Of a DNA stretch of 39,093 nucleotides, positions 1 to 13,800 are shown one piece after another. Position 1 is the stretch's first letter, and every line of letters starts with the position of its first letter. The translations under genes and the position numbers were made by a program. The DNA comes from Lingula anatina. Its lineage: Eukaryota; Brachiopoda; Lingulata; Lingulida; Lingulidae. The notes beneath the pieces were generated by a model. That model searched no databases and had not been told where the DNA came from. It saw nothing but the letters and a program-made list of their open reading frames with translations. The stretch is from contig NW_019775968.1 in assembly GCF_001039355.2 (NCBI RefSeq), forward strand, positions 1,439,105 to 1,478,197. Reading direction: 5' to 3'.

Positions 1-910
1 CAATAGAATTATATGACTGAAATACTGAAAACACCATAATATGATATTTAGTCACTTGCTTAGTTATGCATTATATCTTATCAGGATTTCCAATAACAAT
101 TAAATGAACAAGGCTTTCATATGAAAGAAACCGGCTTTAAATGCTATATACATATATGTAGGTATATGAATTTTTATTAAGGACAAAATTATAAATGACA
201 AGTATATGCTGTGATAAATGAGTTGCATTGGTGTAATCACCAAGATCAGCCAAGCCCCCAGCAGATCTGGCATCCTGTAGACACTCAGCATCAACTCATT
301 TTTTCAGTTTAATTAAATGTCAAAACCATCAAAGGGAATCTCTCTGGTTTTCTGAAAGGGATAATTCAGCTATCCCTCATGCTTAAAACCCTGCACTTAT
401 AATTTAAACTCTAAAAACTGCTCTGATGTTAAAAGGGCCCTTGTAACTCCCATTGAAAATAAGCTTAGGTGACAAAAATCTTTCCCACAACCATGTTTTG
501 GTCATGAATATCTATATAAACACTTATCAATAACATAAAAAAAACATTGCTAAATGCAACCAGATGTTGTTCATCTAAAGTAATGTTATCCTAATGTTGA
601 GTTCATTTGGGTTGTGTTGCAATATTCCTCGAAAGCAATTTATAATGGAAGCATTTTTCAAATCAATGAAATAATCCATTAGTGATTGCAATTACTACCA
701 ATAATAACGGTAACTAGTATCAGGAAATGCATGACATATCCATTATGTTTTTCTGTGCCATCTTCCTTGACATAGATTAGATTGATTAAATGAAAGGTAT
801 CTGGTTCATCTAAGTACAATTTGTTTCATGTATCAGCAGTGGTTTAATATGTTTATTCTTATTGTTAAGAAATAGAGCATATTTAAACTTTTTTTGTTTT
901 ACCTTTTAAG
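1..910 (+). other. Intron upstream of first visible CFAP251 exon
   Basis: AT-rich, CpG-poor sequence with no supportable exon or RNA gene. It ends in a T-rich tract and an AG acceptor at 909-910. The short reverse-strand ORF at 100-294 has no recognisable motif and looks like chance. Confidence 0.7.
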
Positions 911-1050
911 CTGTGGGTTTCATGAATGGAGCAGTTAATGTGGTGAATGCATTTGATTTACAAGATGAGTGCAGTGAGCCTTTCCGCTATGCCAGAGATG
1001 TCATTACACACTGTGCTTTCTCTCATGATTCTCAGTATTTGGCAACTGCA
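911..1050 (+). CDS. CFAP251: CFAP251 exon a (WD40 blade)
   Basis: This exon has 140 nt. Two nucleotides finish a split codon, then 46 codons run from VGFMNGAV to [10 protein letters not shown]. The acceptor is ttttaag at 904-910 and the donor is gtaagt at 1051. It ends in phase 0. [14 protein letters not shown] is a typical WD40 strand pair that continues into the DGECTVSVF of the next exon, so the intron cuts a blade. Confidence 0.9.
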
Positions 1051-4000
1051 GTAAGTACTATGTATTCTCTGTGCATGATACAGCTACTCAGTTGTAAAAT
1101 TATGTACAGTGTGTAATTTTTTTTCTTATCATTTTTCATTTGATCATTTGTCTTTTTGTTAGCAGGATATTTAATAGTGATTGAAGCAATTTTGTCTAAA
1201 GCACTTTAAATTGTGATGATGAACTGTTTAATAATTCAAGAGTTTTCCATTAATTTTCTTCAAAACTAAAATTTATCAATATCTTAAATAATTTATTTTC
1301 TGCTTGCTCAAGTGCACTGTTAAGATATTGTTTGCAAGCTCATACAGGGTTATGTTTCAATTTAAATAAGTACAGTTGTAATCAAGTAGATTTTTCTCTT
1401 ACACCAACACTTGATGCTTTTAACAAAATCTACAAAGTCAAAAGTATCTGCGTTTACATGTTCTTTTCACTACAAATGGTCAACAAATATTAGAGACCAA
1501 TACCCCCTAATGTAAGACTGCATCTGTGCTCTAGGATGGGGAGTGCACTGTGTCAGTATTCAAAGCACAGCACACAGATGGAGAAGAACCTTGGATCTAC
1601 TTAGGCAGACATCGAGCTCATTACAAGCTCATCAAAGACTTGATATTTGGAGTCCAGTTAGATTCCAATCTACCTAGGCTTATGTCCTTGGGAGCAGACA
1701 GAGTGCTTGTAAGTACAAATACATAAGCTCAGGATGAAGACCATGTTATTGGAATTGGTGTGATTGCTTGGTCATACATTAAACTCACCAATATTTTATG
1801 ACTTGAGCTCACTACTCATTAAGTATTTATGTTGTAATATTATTGGATGCTTAATGAGCCTTGTTTTCTTTTTATTGAGTTTCGCCATATGTAATTGAAT
1901 ATTTGATTAAAAAGAGTATAATAATGCGACAGTCTAAAGTTTGGCAAAAACCTGCTCACTTCACCTACGAGTATGATACCCACCAGCTGTAAATGACATC
2001 AATTTGAACCATCCACTACAGTGTCTTTTCACAGTACAATGACAGTCAGTATTGGTTCTAACCTTTTTGCATCATGACTACCATTATATTTTTGATAATT
2101 GCTGTCGAAAAGTGTGAAAAAAAGTAAAAGTCTAAAAAATCTAAAAGTGGATCTAAAAATTCAAATGTAAAGTCTAAAATAGTACATAAACATTTACACC
2201 TAAACAAATGGTTAAAAAGTGAAGGTCAATTCAGACATGTTCTTCTTCTCCCAGGTGGAATATGACTTGCAGAATAGTGGCAAGGATGACCTGCGTGTAA
2301 TGGAGTCTGACAGGATAGAACAGAGTGCCCAGCCACTGTGTCTCACGTGGTATCCAGCTCTCAAGAAAGAACACTTCATTCTCACAGTAAATGACCAGGT
2401 AAGGCACAGTATAAATTTGATAGTGAAATTTAGATGTATATTGAATTTTTTGTTTTATTTTATTTTTTTGAATGATTGTGAACTATCAGTATTGTAAACC
2501 AAAGCCAAAAACTTATTACTGTGTAGATATTTATGTAATCAGTGAGGATGGGAAAGATAAATGATTTAAATTTCAAAAATAATCTCAGGCATACATTTGA
2601 AATGTGAGTCAGAATACTAAGTATCTTGTATACATGGTAATAAAGCTTTTCAGATATGTTTATTGCCAAGTGTACTACAAATAAGCTTTTCAAAGATTCG
2701 GAACTTGTTAATTTTTTTGTTCTTCGTTGATTTTGTTAAATAAAACTGCAGTTAAATCAAGCACTGAAGCAATATAGTATTAGCTCAAACAGAAAATCAC
2801 AAGTTGTATTCTAGTCTCACCACTGACAATGATGTATTGACATTGTCTTTGTTTTGTTTAGTGAAACAGAGTTACAAATTTGATTAGGTCTTGCAAGAAT
2901 TATGACTGTCCATGTTATGAGAGTTAATAATGTCTCTAGCGGCAGATTCCAAATCCATGAGGATGGACGGTATTTCATTATAAAACTGACACCATTTGAT
3001 CGGTTCATTTCCTAATTGTGCAGCAGTTGTTGAACAAACAAAGCAGTGAAGCGTTACAATATTGGTACCAGCAGCATTTAAAATTGATAGATCACACAAT
3101 GGTGAATAATTTAGCTTTTTTTACATTGAGCAGGTGACATAGTGATTTTTAAACCTCATGCAGTTTGTATGACAAGTTATCATCAGTGTACCCAATAAAA
3201 TGTGGTATTGTTGTTGTTTTAGATCTATAGTATAAATATGATGGATAAGAAATAAAAATTGTACAGTATCATATCATTAAAAGTTAAATGTTATCCATTT
3301 TGGAAAAGTAATTCCATATAGCAGTGTTGTTTGGTAAATGAAAGATTTAAAGTGTTGTAACCAAAGTGGTGTTTTATCTCTGTTGTAAAGACACAGCTGT
3401 CAAAAATGAAAAGTTAGCTAATTAGTTTTCTGTTGAAAGCAAGTCCATATGTCATGCTTGTATTCATGTATCAGACATGTGCATTTATTGAAAAAAGTGA
3501 TAGTGAAACACGCTTTCTTTGCAGTACAAATTCAAGCTGTATAATTCCACCACCAAAATGTGCAGGAAAACCCTTTTGGGGCCAACATATGGGTCTCCAA
3601 TCCAAAAGTGAGTATACAAAAAAAAAAAAAGTTAAATGTTTGCAAGTGCACGCGTGCACACACACACACACATACACACACACACACACACACACTTAAG
3701 TCCCACAGAGGTTTATTCAGAATATTTTATAGCCCTAGTCTTATTCACATTGCCGATAAGTTTGACCATTCTTAGCTGCAGGCCTCCTAANTATTGCCAA
3801 CTGTACTACAAATAAGCTTTTCAAAGATTCGGAACTTGTTAATTTTTTTGTTCTTCGTTGATTTTGTTAAATAAAACTGCAGTTAAATCAAGCACTGAAG
3901 CAATATAGTATTAGCTCAAACAGAAAATCACAAGTTGTATTCTAGTCTCACCACTGACAATGATGTATTGACATTGTCTTTGTTTTGTTTAGTGAAACAG

Positions 4001-4817
4001 AGTTACAAATTTGATTAGGTCTTGCAAGAATTATGACTGTCCATGTTATGAGAGTTAATAATGTCTCTAGCGGCAGATTCCAAATCCATGAGGATGGACG
4101 GTATTTCATTATAAAACTGACACCATTTGATCGGTTCATTTCCTAATTGTGCAGCAGTTGTTGAACAAACAAAGCAGTGAAGCGTTACAATATTGGTACC
4201 AGCAGCATTTAAAATTGATAGATCACACAATGGTGAATAATTTAGCTTTTTTTACATTGAGCAGGTGACATAGTGATTTTTAAACCTCATGCAGTTATTA
4301 TACATTGTTTTCTTTGTATGACAAGTTATCATCAGTGTACCCAATAAAATGTGGTATTGTTGTTGTTTTAGATCTATAGTATAAATATGATGGATAAGAA
4401 ATAAAAATTGTACAGTATCATATCATTAAAAGTTAAATGTTATCCATTTTGGAAAAGTAATTCCATATAGCAGTGTTGTTTGGTAAATGAAAGATTTAAA
4501 GTGTTGTAACCAAGGTGGTGTTTTATCTCTGTTGTAAAGACACAGCTGTCAAAAATGAAAAGTTAGCTAATTAGTTTTCTGTTGAAAGCAAGTCCATATG
4601 TCATGCTTGTATTCATGTATCAGACATGTGCATTTATTGAAAAAAGTGATAGTGAAACACGCTTTCTTTGCAGTACAAATTCAAGCTGTATAATTCCACC
4701 ACCAAAATGTGCAGGAAAACCCTTTTGGGGCCAACATATGGGTCTCCAATCCAAAAGTGAGTATACAAAAAAAAAAAAAGTTAAATGTTTGCAAGTGCAC
4801 GCGTGCACACACACACA

Positions 4818-4848
<31 letters not shown>

Positions 4849-7800
4849 TTAAGTCCCACAGAGGTTTATTCAGAATATTTTATAGCCCTAGTCTTATTCA
4901 CATTGCCGATAAGTTTGGCCATTCTTAGCTGCAGGCCTCCTAATTAAGTTGAGTACCACTGGTAGCAGGTGTATTCCTATTGCTTTCTGAGTTAGTTTCG
5001 TTCTGTGCTTAGCAGCAAGGATGACAAGTAGATGGAAGAAAGGATTACTTTTGCTACCTTTGGTGACCTTAGCTTAATCGTGGCTTAATCAGGCTGCCCA
5101 CAATGAAGGATGATGCTGAGAAGAGTCACCCTGTCTGCAATACAAATGTAACTTCAGATTTAAAAAAGCAAATACTTTGAGCAACTGTATCACTTGCTCA
5201 TTAACAGGGCAGTATCTTAATAATACCAGTGCTGCTTAAGTACTGCAAGTGCCTGAGCATTACTGGTGTTCTGCCTGTGTAACAATTTTATGAACAACCC
5301 ACAGATATTTTGCTCAACACTACTGATACAGTTCATGATTCTGAGCATTTTTACAGGTTTCCACACAGCGACAAGTTTTCTTATAGAGTGACCTTGCATC
5401 CAGGTTTTCATGTCTCGTTTTCACAATGCACTGAATCAAAATCATGTACATTTGTCCAGCAATCTTCCTTTCAATTAGTTTGCATTGAAGTCTACTCTTC
5501 ATCAAAAACTCTTATTATAATTTGATGATTGTAACATTAATTTGGAAAATTAACACTTATAAAAACTCAAATATACTTTATTTTTTCCTTCAATCTAGGA
5601 AACAAAATCTAGTAAAAATCATGCCAAGATTCCTCTCTAGCTGAGTCAGAAACCTGTAGTTGTGCATGGAAACACAAAATGTAAACGTGGTGTTGTGAAT
5701 ATTGGTGGGTTGTGTGAGACTTGTGAGATGTATGAAAACAGCAGTAAAACTAAAACTTAAACAGAAGGTAGTTAAGGAGTCCTAAATGTAATACCTTTAT
5801 GTTATTTCTGTTTTTCAGGATAGCAATCATCCCCACTCCAGACCCAGATAACAGCAAGAGATACCTTGCTTACATCAATGATGACAAGGTGGGACTCCAT
5901 ATGCTGCCTCTGGATGGTAATCCACACAATGCCATGGCTCTGGTAGCACATCCTACAGGGGTAAGTACAATCTTACTAAACATTAGTAATACTAAGTGAT
6001 TTCACTTTAAGTGAAAAAAAATGGTGGAATGATATCACGTTTAAGTGGATTGGCTTGAAACAGCATCAAAAGGGATAATAATTCTTCGTATGAGATCTAT
6101 ATTTCACAATAAAAGCATTGTGAACAACTCATGGAAATTTAATATATTCTGTTGTACCACAAAAAACAGCAGTTATAGCTACTATTCTGATATCTGAGCT
6201 TGTCTTTAGACCACGTGACCTCCATTGATGGCTATACCCTATACTCTTAAGAGATTATAACAAAAAACAAACTTTTTAGAAAAAAAACAGGGACTAACTT
6301 TGAATGTAAAAATGGATTCATTAACCATTGGAGTATGGGAAAATTATTGTTTACTCCAGGAAAATTCATTTTTTGGTCAAAACAAAAAGTTATTATCCCT
6401 TTAAGAACATAAAGAAAAACAACAATATTGCTGGTGGCATATTAAAAAAAGAGAGAAATGCACATATGAGCATTTGCAAATAAGCTGCAGTATTATTACC
6501 TGGGTTTTGAATAGCTGGCTCATCCAATCAGGGAAATTGATTTTTAACAACAGGAAGTGCTATGTTGCAGTTTGCTGTCATCTAAAAAGCTGGTGACAAA
6601 AGCAAATTGCAGACTTTGGGATTTTGTTCAGTGATAGACTTATCATAAGGCTAATGGATCCACATGGGACCTGGGGATCCTGAATTTTTAATAAAAACAC
6701 CCTTAAAATTATTTGTTAGCTTTCCATCTCTTTCTTGCAACCTAAGCTTCTATTTCTTTCTCTCTCTCTCTCTCTCCTCCCCCCCCCCCCCTCCACCCCT
6801 TGAATTTGTTGTTGTATTAATGCAGTTCAACTCACTTCGAAATCAGTGCCTCCTCTCACAGGTCCATGGAGCCCCAAGAGTTTTGTGGAAGAGATATCTA
6901 AGGTCAAGTGGGGAGGCATATTTCTATCAGATCAATAGTAATCAGCACTTATGCCCACTTCTTGCACATTTATAGGAAAGAATTCAAATGCTCTATGACA
7001 TATGCTCCACTACTGTATGTTTACCCACTCAACTGCCAACATGTATAAGTGTGTCTGCCAGGTGACTGGTTTGACTGTGCTGTTAGTATCTTCTACTGTG
7101 TTCATTTATTGGTTTTATACCCAGTAAACTTGCCAATTAATGGCACGCTTTATAGGTAAAAATTGTTAATCTAAAAGAACAGTTCTCAGTGTGAATAAAA
7201 ACAGCTAGGGGTTTGTTTAAAGACAGGGCATTGACTGGTATATGTACCATAGTTGTTGGACAGAACTGGTCCACTGTGAGCAGCATGATCTTCATAAAAC
7301 CATAGGATGAAATGCACCTTTCCTGTCAGCTCAGGATACAGTGGAACTGCCTGTGGGTCACGGTTGTATTCATCAGTGCTGATCACTGTGAATTACCGTT
7401 TTGTGATTTCAGGTTGCTAACCTGGCCTGCAGTTATGATGGTAAATATGTGTTCACTGCTGGAGGGCCAGACTGCACTGTACACATGTGGCAACTCAATG
7501 TGCTGTAAGTATGGATTTATTATATGGCTTTATTGGGATTCTGGTCTCAGCTTGTGATTTAGATGAACCAGCCAACTGCTGTTTTTTTTTTTTTTTTTCT
7601 ATAAGGATTTGCATTTTAACTTATGGTGGAATTTTTGATTAAATATAAATACAGAATCTTTGGTTTGAACAAGATTTTATCATATGCTTTGACAATTAAT
7701 ACTTAGTCTGGCAAAACTTGAAAGGAGCTGTCAGTCATGGAGAAAAATGGGTGATTTTTGGACCTCAAATATTAATTGCCATTTTATGAATACAGAGCAC

Positions 7801-10800
7801 TTGAGGCACAGTCAAAGATGGGAGGTGAGGACCTGATACCTTTCTATGGTCTGCTGGATGGAGGTCGAGATGGTGAGCTGTTTGCAGAACTGGAGAATTA
7901 TTTTTATTATGCTCAAATAAGAAGGTAAGAACATCTAAAAGAATATTACACTGAGAGCTTGTCAATGAAATGTTGTTTACTTTTTTTCTTAAGCTTCTAA
8001 ATAAGTTTTAAAGGCATTCTAGTCAAAGTTTCTAAATAAGTTTTTGAAGGCATTCTAGTCAAAATAGGCCACTATATAAAGAAATATAAATTGCCTGAAA
8101 ATTTCACCAATTTCAACTTGAACACCAAGATATAATATAAATAAATCTATTCTTCGAGCACTATAAACCCTAAAGTTTTGTATAAGAATCTTTTAATCTT
8201 TTACATATCTAAAACAAACTTTCATGTCATCAGAACTATTAAAGGGTTTACATAACAAATGATGTCCAAATAACAATACCATGCAGTGTCTACAGATGAT
8301 GTTAGGCATGTTGTTGAAATAGAGGTTTTTGAAATTTTTAGAAAAAATATTATGTCTATATTATTGTAATTTTCAGAAAAAATATTTTGTTTATCTTACT
8401 GTTATTCTTAGGTACCCCCACTTTATTCTTTGTCTTCAATTTTTTTACATTTATGTCTGTGTTTACTTTTTATTTTTGGAAAAGTTGGTTACATAGTATG
8501 CATCTGCAAAAGAGCTCCCATCACAAATTCTGTTTCTTTATCAAAGGTGAAGAAATCGAGAGAAAATAAGAATGAAAGATTGGGTTAAACCAGGTGTACT
8601 GAGAGTAATTATTTGGTCTCTGTACTTTGAAGAGCATATGAACTGGTGGTTGTTAACCTCCTGTGGTTGCCCTATTGATCTGAGCCCCTCTAGAGAGTAT
8701 ACAGAAACCATGGCTGAAATTAGAATTGGATCTTGGAAATAAAATATTGGCACTGCACTGGCAGAATTCTGGGCACACTTGTACTACTGAGCAATTGATC
8801 TGGCTGGTAGAGTCGGGTGTATAACATTGCAAAACATTAACTCTTGATTTTGTGAAAATTATTTGCTTGTAATAGGCTGTTTGATAGTTAACTTGATTGA
8901 CTATCTTGAAATTTTGTATATACTGAGTTGTGTACTTGACCTAAGACCCAAGTTATTTATTATGATATTTAATTTTTTGTACATTTTATCAACAACCAAA
9001 GCACATTTTCGGCAAGATACATGTATATATTGTTTTCAATAAAAGGTAAATATCCTGAAAAGAACAGTGTTGAGTATAGAAGCTTATCTTTAAATTTTAC
9101 TGTTGACATAAGGGTTCGAATCTATGTGGAGAATTTAATCGGTCTTGGCATATGGAAGCATTCCATTACTTGTAAGAAAAGTGCTTTATGCATAAATGTT
9201 TTATTTTACAGTCAAGGTGTGAATACTATGGACACTAGAGCTGTTTCTGTGAAGATTCCATTATCTGAGGTGCCATATGTCATGATGGCCATGGGATTTT
9301 ATCCATCTCAGCAAGAGGTAGGTCTCATTTGATGGGAGATAATACAACATGTTGATGCATTTTTGTACAAAGTCGGTCTTTGCTCTGTAGATGTGAAAAA
9401 GTCAACCAGTGTGGGTGAATAAAATAATGTGAAACTTATTTTTTACTTAAGCAATGGTAAAATCAATATAAAACACAAAAATAGAACCTTTTTGATAGTG
9501 CCCCAAAATAACTTGAATAACCACATATTAAAAGCATGTAAGTTTTTCTAGTATCTTATCTCTCAAGTCTGTGCTAAACCTGGTTCAGCAGTAATTGCAG
9601 GTCTTCACAATACATTTATCAGCTATCTGATCTATTGCCAAGCTTAAAAAAATCTTAACCCTCTTACTCTGGCTGCGTAATGCTTGACATGGCGACTCAC
9701 TGTCCACACTTCTGGTAATGCAGTTACAGACCTTCTAAATTATTAGTTTAGATGTGGTCTGAAAGGAATGGCATTGTAGAAGGATGCTTGTTTTGCTCTG
9801 TGGAAATTTATCAAAGAACTTGCAGCTGTGATTAAATTTGCTCCTGATGTGGGTTAAAGTGCATTTGAGTCAAATGTATTTCTGTTCAAATTGGTATGAC
9901 AATTTCTAAGTACTCTGTACATAACAGAGTCTGGGATTTATGCCATATAATCCCATAATTAGATTTGTTAATGACTCCACAGATTGTGTTGACCAGGTCA
10001 GCAGGTTAAGATCAATCATCAGAACACATGCATCTTGTGTCTAGTGATATATTTTAATTTCAAAATTCCACTTTTTTATTTAAAGATGATTTTCAAATGT
10101 AGAAAAACATATGTAAGTTATGTGCTTGGACATGTGGAGATTACACAGCTTATGGGAAACAGCAACAGCAGATGTCTACCGGTATATTTAATTACTGCTT
10201 ATACCTCAGTTGAGTTTGTGTTGTTAACCCCCCTCCTTTTTTTGGTATTCATTACTACATGTATTATTAATGATTGTACAAAAGATATAAAACAGTAAAT
10301 AGCAAAAACATTGAATATTTTACATAAAATGGTATATTACACGGCAATGCATCATATATATTTCCAGATTCAAGACATGTTGAATGAAGTGAAATACAGT
10401 GAATATGTTGAAACAGGGAAATATGTGGAGGAGATTGATCTAGGAGAGTTTATAAGATGTAAGTAATCAGTGGTTCATTTTTTGGATTGTAAATGTACAA
10501 GACATGCTCTATGTGTTACTGGTGTTCATGTTTATAAAGGCGACTGTAATATCATAATTTCTTGGCACAGCTTCTGTTGGTCACGGGTGTTTCACCATAC
10601 ACTGAGCTTAACATTGGAGATTTTTCAAAGCCCAGGTGGAGTATGTCCGTTTCAAATATACAGGAGGGGGGAGTTCAGATTTTAACTGCTGGGGAAAATC
10701 TGTTGTATCTGTTATCATGGGTCAGGTGAAAACATCAGTGACCAGCAAAAGTCCTTATGAGGAGGACACAAACATAGTCATTATCTTCATAGACATTGAC

Positions 10801-13800
10801 TTTGAGAGTCCAGTTGTAGATTCAAATATTGTAAAAAAATAAACTGTCTATATATATACCTAACAATGGATTAATATTGATACATGTTTTAGTCCATGTA
10901 ACCACAAATTTTTACATTTGATTGTTATTTTATACATAAAACACTTTTTGATTTATTATAAGAAGAGATTGTTTTCCTCATATATAAATTGCAGTCTGAT
11001 GATTAACATGCATTTCTGTCCAGAAATATACATATATCAATAATTTACTAAATCTGTACTTAATTTTCAAATGTCAGTTTAATAATTCATCTAGATACAA
11101 GGTGTAAAATGAGACATTCCAAGTAAAAAAACAGGTTCACAATGTTATGAAATTCCTAAAAGCTGCATTTTGACAGCAATTTGATAATAGGTATATAATT
11201 TGGTAAGGCAAAAAATCCCCAATCCTCTATTGCCATCACTGTAATATGGTCAATCAAAAGTGATATGTTAGACAACTGATTTATGCCATGAAGTACAACA
11301 TATGCCTGCAGCTATGTCTGCAAGATGGTTGGCTTTTACCAAATCTAGCACTAAATATGATACTGTTGTGTCAGTCTGTGAATGGGAAATAAACATTAGT
11401 GAGCTTAGTGGAAGCCAGCCATCTTGATAAGTATAACTTAGTGATATTGATCTCATGTTTGGAAGGAGGAGGAGGAGGGATAAATGGAATAAGATCTTGG
11501 AGGATATACAGTTGGAACTAAAAGGTTGTAGAAATAACACACCTTGTTAATGTTAATCTGATAATTTGATTAGGTGAAACATTGGATATGTTGTTGTTTT
11601 TTCACACAGTTGAAGGTGTAGATATTTTCAGTATATTCACAATTTTCCAAATGTGGAAAAAATAAGGAAAATGCTTTTTTATTTCCCATGAAGAAATCTA
11701 TTAATTTTTTACATTTGATTGATTTTCTATGTTGCAGTGTATATTAACCATCGACCAGCTTTTGGATTGTCTCCTGAAAGACTGGCTGCAGCATTTGAGA
11801 CCCTGGGGCTGCCCACAGAACAAGGCTATGCCATTGACAGGGGAGAGCTTTTAGATCTACTGCAAAGCAAAGGTAAATATTTTTGTTTTTGCAATTTGGT
11901 CTTTTAACTTAAGTGTTTGACATTTGATACAATTTATGTGTTTGTTTGGTTGTTCAACAGACTGTTATTTCTTCCATTTAATCCCAGATTCTTCCAAAAA
12001 GTTCAGCCTTATTTTAGCTTTCACCAAACCAAAAAGCTCTTGGAAAGTCACGCAAGGGTCAAAACTTTTTTATTACACCATGTGTATTGCATAACAGGTT
12101 TGGATTGGCATGAATCAATCTTGAGGCATGTGTGGCGTTAACTTATTTCTTTAGAGCTTGTGACATTCATTACACTTGAATAGTTTAACTTCAGTACCTC
12201 CACCAAAGAAGTTATATTTTGCATTTGTTGATTTGTTAGTTAACAGCCTAACTCTATATTTTATTAACAGATTTTGAAAAAATTTTCAGGTAATTAAGAA
12301 ATGGGCTGACTTAAAATTGATTAGTTATTGGTTCTGAACTTCTGATCCATTAATTGCTTAGTTAATTAATTAATTAAAATGATAACTGAGCTGCCTTGGC
12401 AGAGTTCTGCATTTCCTGAGTGATTTTCTTGTAGGCAAAACAGAGGCTGCCTAAGAATGCAGAATATTAACTGTTGAATACTAAAAAAATAATCTTTGGG
12501 AAAAATATAACCACCTTGAGCTGAACTACAAATTAATTGTCAGCAATGGTGTAATTACTTCCTAATTTAGATAAAAGGTGAATACATTTTTCTCTGTAAA
12601 TACTCATTTCCTTGTAGTGCTTACCAATCTGTTTCAGTATATTGTTATCCTGTTACTGAAATCCTGAGAGTATTGATTGATTGCAATCAGACTTCAGGGG
12701 TTATCTTAAGAGTAATCCCCGTAAAGACTTGAGGTACTGGAATACTGACAAGGGCAATGTGCTTGGTCAGTGGCAATCACTTAATTACCATACTAACTTA
12801 GATATTTTATATGCAATTGGCAACCAAAAGACTGATAGAATTTAATTATGCTTTTCCTTCTCATAAATAGCTATATCTACACACAATTGAATCATAGTAC
12901 ATGGCTTCTTTCTCAGTTGAATAGTATATTAATTTTGTTATGTTGTCGGTTCCTCTCTGTGGCAGATATTGTTATTACCATACTCAGCTGGAAATTGCAG
13001 TACTTGGCACAAGGGCCTTAAGGCAGGAATGCCAGTCAAAGCACATAAAAACTACAATGAATTGAAAAGCCTATTTGTTACACATAATGTCATCCATAGT
13101 AGTCCAGATAAGTGTCATACAGGTCAATTTAGGAAGATAACTAAAATATGAGTCAACATTATCATCACAGTCAAGCTCTTGATAGTTTAATTGATAATCC
13201 CACCCACTTAAAAATACAACTAGCTTTAGTGCATACAGTCCATCAGCAAAGAGATAATCATTAAACCATATGTGAATCCAGTAGGTGAATTCCGTTCTTC
13301 CATAATTCAATTGCCAGTGGCATACGGCATTACTCTGCTATCTTTGCTGCGCAACCTGGAGGGCTTGACTGCTCACTGGGGCACACAGTGGCAGTCTATG
13401 TAGAGTGTCTCCATCTAGTGGGAGAATATCCTTAACTGCCAACAAATTACAAATTATAAGTCCTTGTCTTACTCTTGACAGTCAGAGTCATGTAACTGAC
13501 TTTGAAAATTTATCATTTTCAGCCTAAGCTATGTTGAAATAAAACTCCTCAACTCTGCCAAATTGGAATCATTTTGGTATTCACTACTGTTGATGTTGAT
13601 AAAGAGACCCTTGACATGTAACTCAAAGTGATCAAAAAGTTTGTAATTTGATCCTGAAATCCACCCTCTTCATCTGTTGATCTGGGACCAGCAGTAGGTG
13701 GGATGTCATGGTAATAAAGGAACTTTGCATGTCACTGGGTGCCTGTACGGTAATCACACATAGTTCTGTGTGGCAGTTGTTATGGTTGCAAAGGGTTAAT

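Larger units (their letters stand above)
2661..4943. repeat. Direct 1.1-kb duplication around a single N
   Basis: Copy 1 is 2661-3790 and copy 2 is 3792-4943. They are nearly identical. Copy 1 ends exactly at the N (3791) and copy 2 starts right after it with the same tattgcca sequence that opens copy 1. Differences are a few single bases (for example near 2669/3800, 3365/4515 and 3768/4918), an 18-bp insertion near 4297-4314 in copy 2, and a CA repeat 4 bp longer. This pattern fits two contig ends, or two haplotypes, left unmerged. The block contains CFAP251 exon d. Confidence 0.95.

Noticed and set aside
3433-3699. 88-codon ORF and its copy at 4582-4947
   Set aside because: They read exon d in the wrong frame into the CA repeat. 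The spliced frame gives the CFAP251 sequence.
3656-4848. Tandem CA tracts as a possible CRISPR or satellite array
   Set aside because: They are simple dinucleotide repeats that belong to the duplicated contig end.
9105-9125. gggttcgaatc resembling a tRNA B box
   Set aside because: No A box, acceptor stem or cloverleaf can be formed around it.
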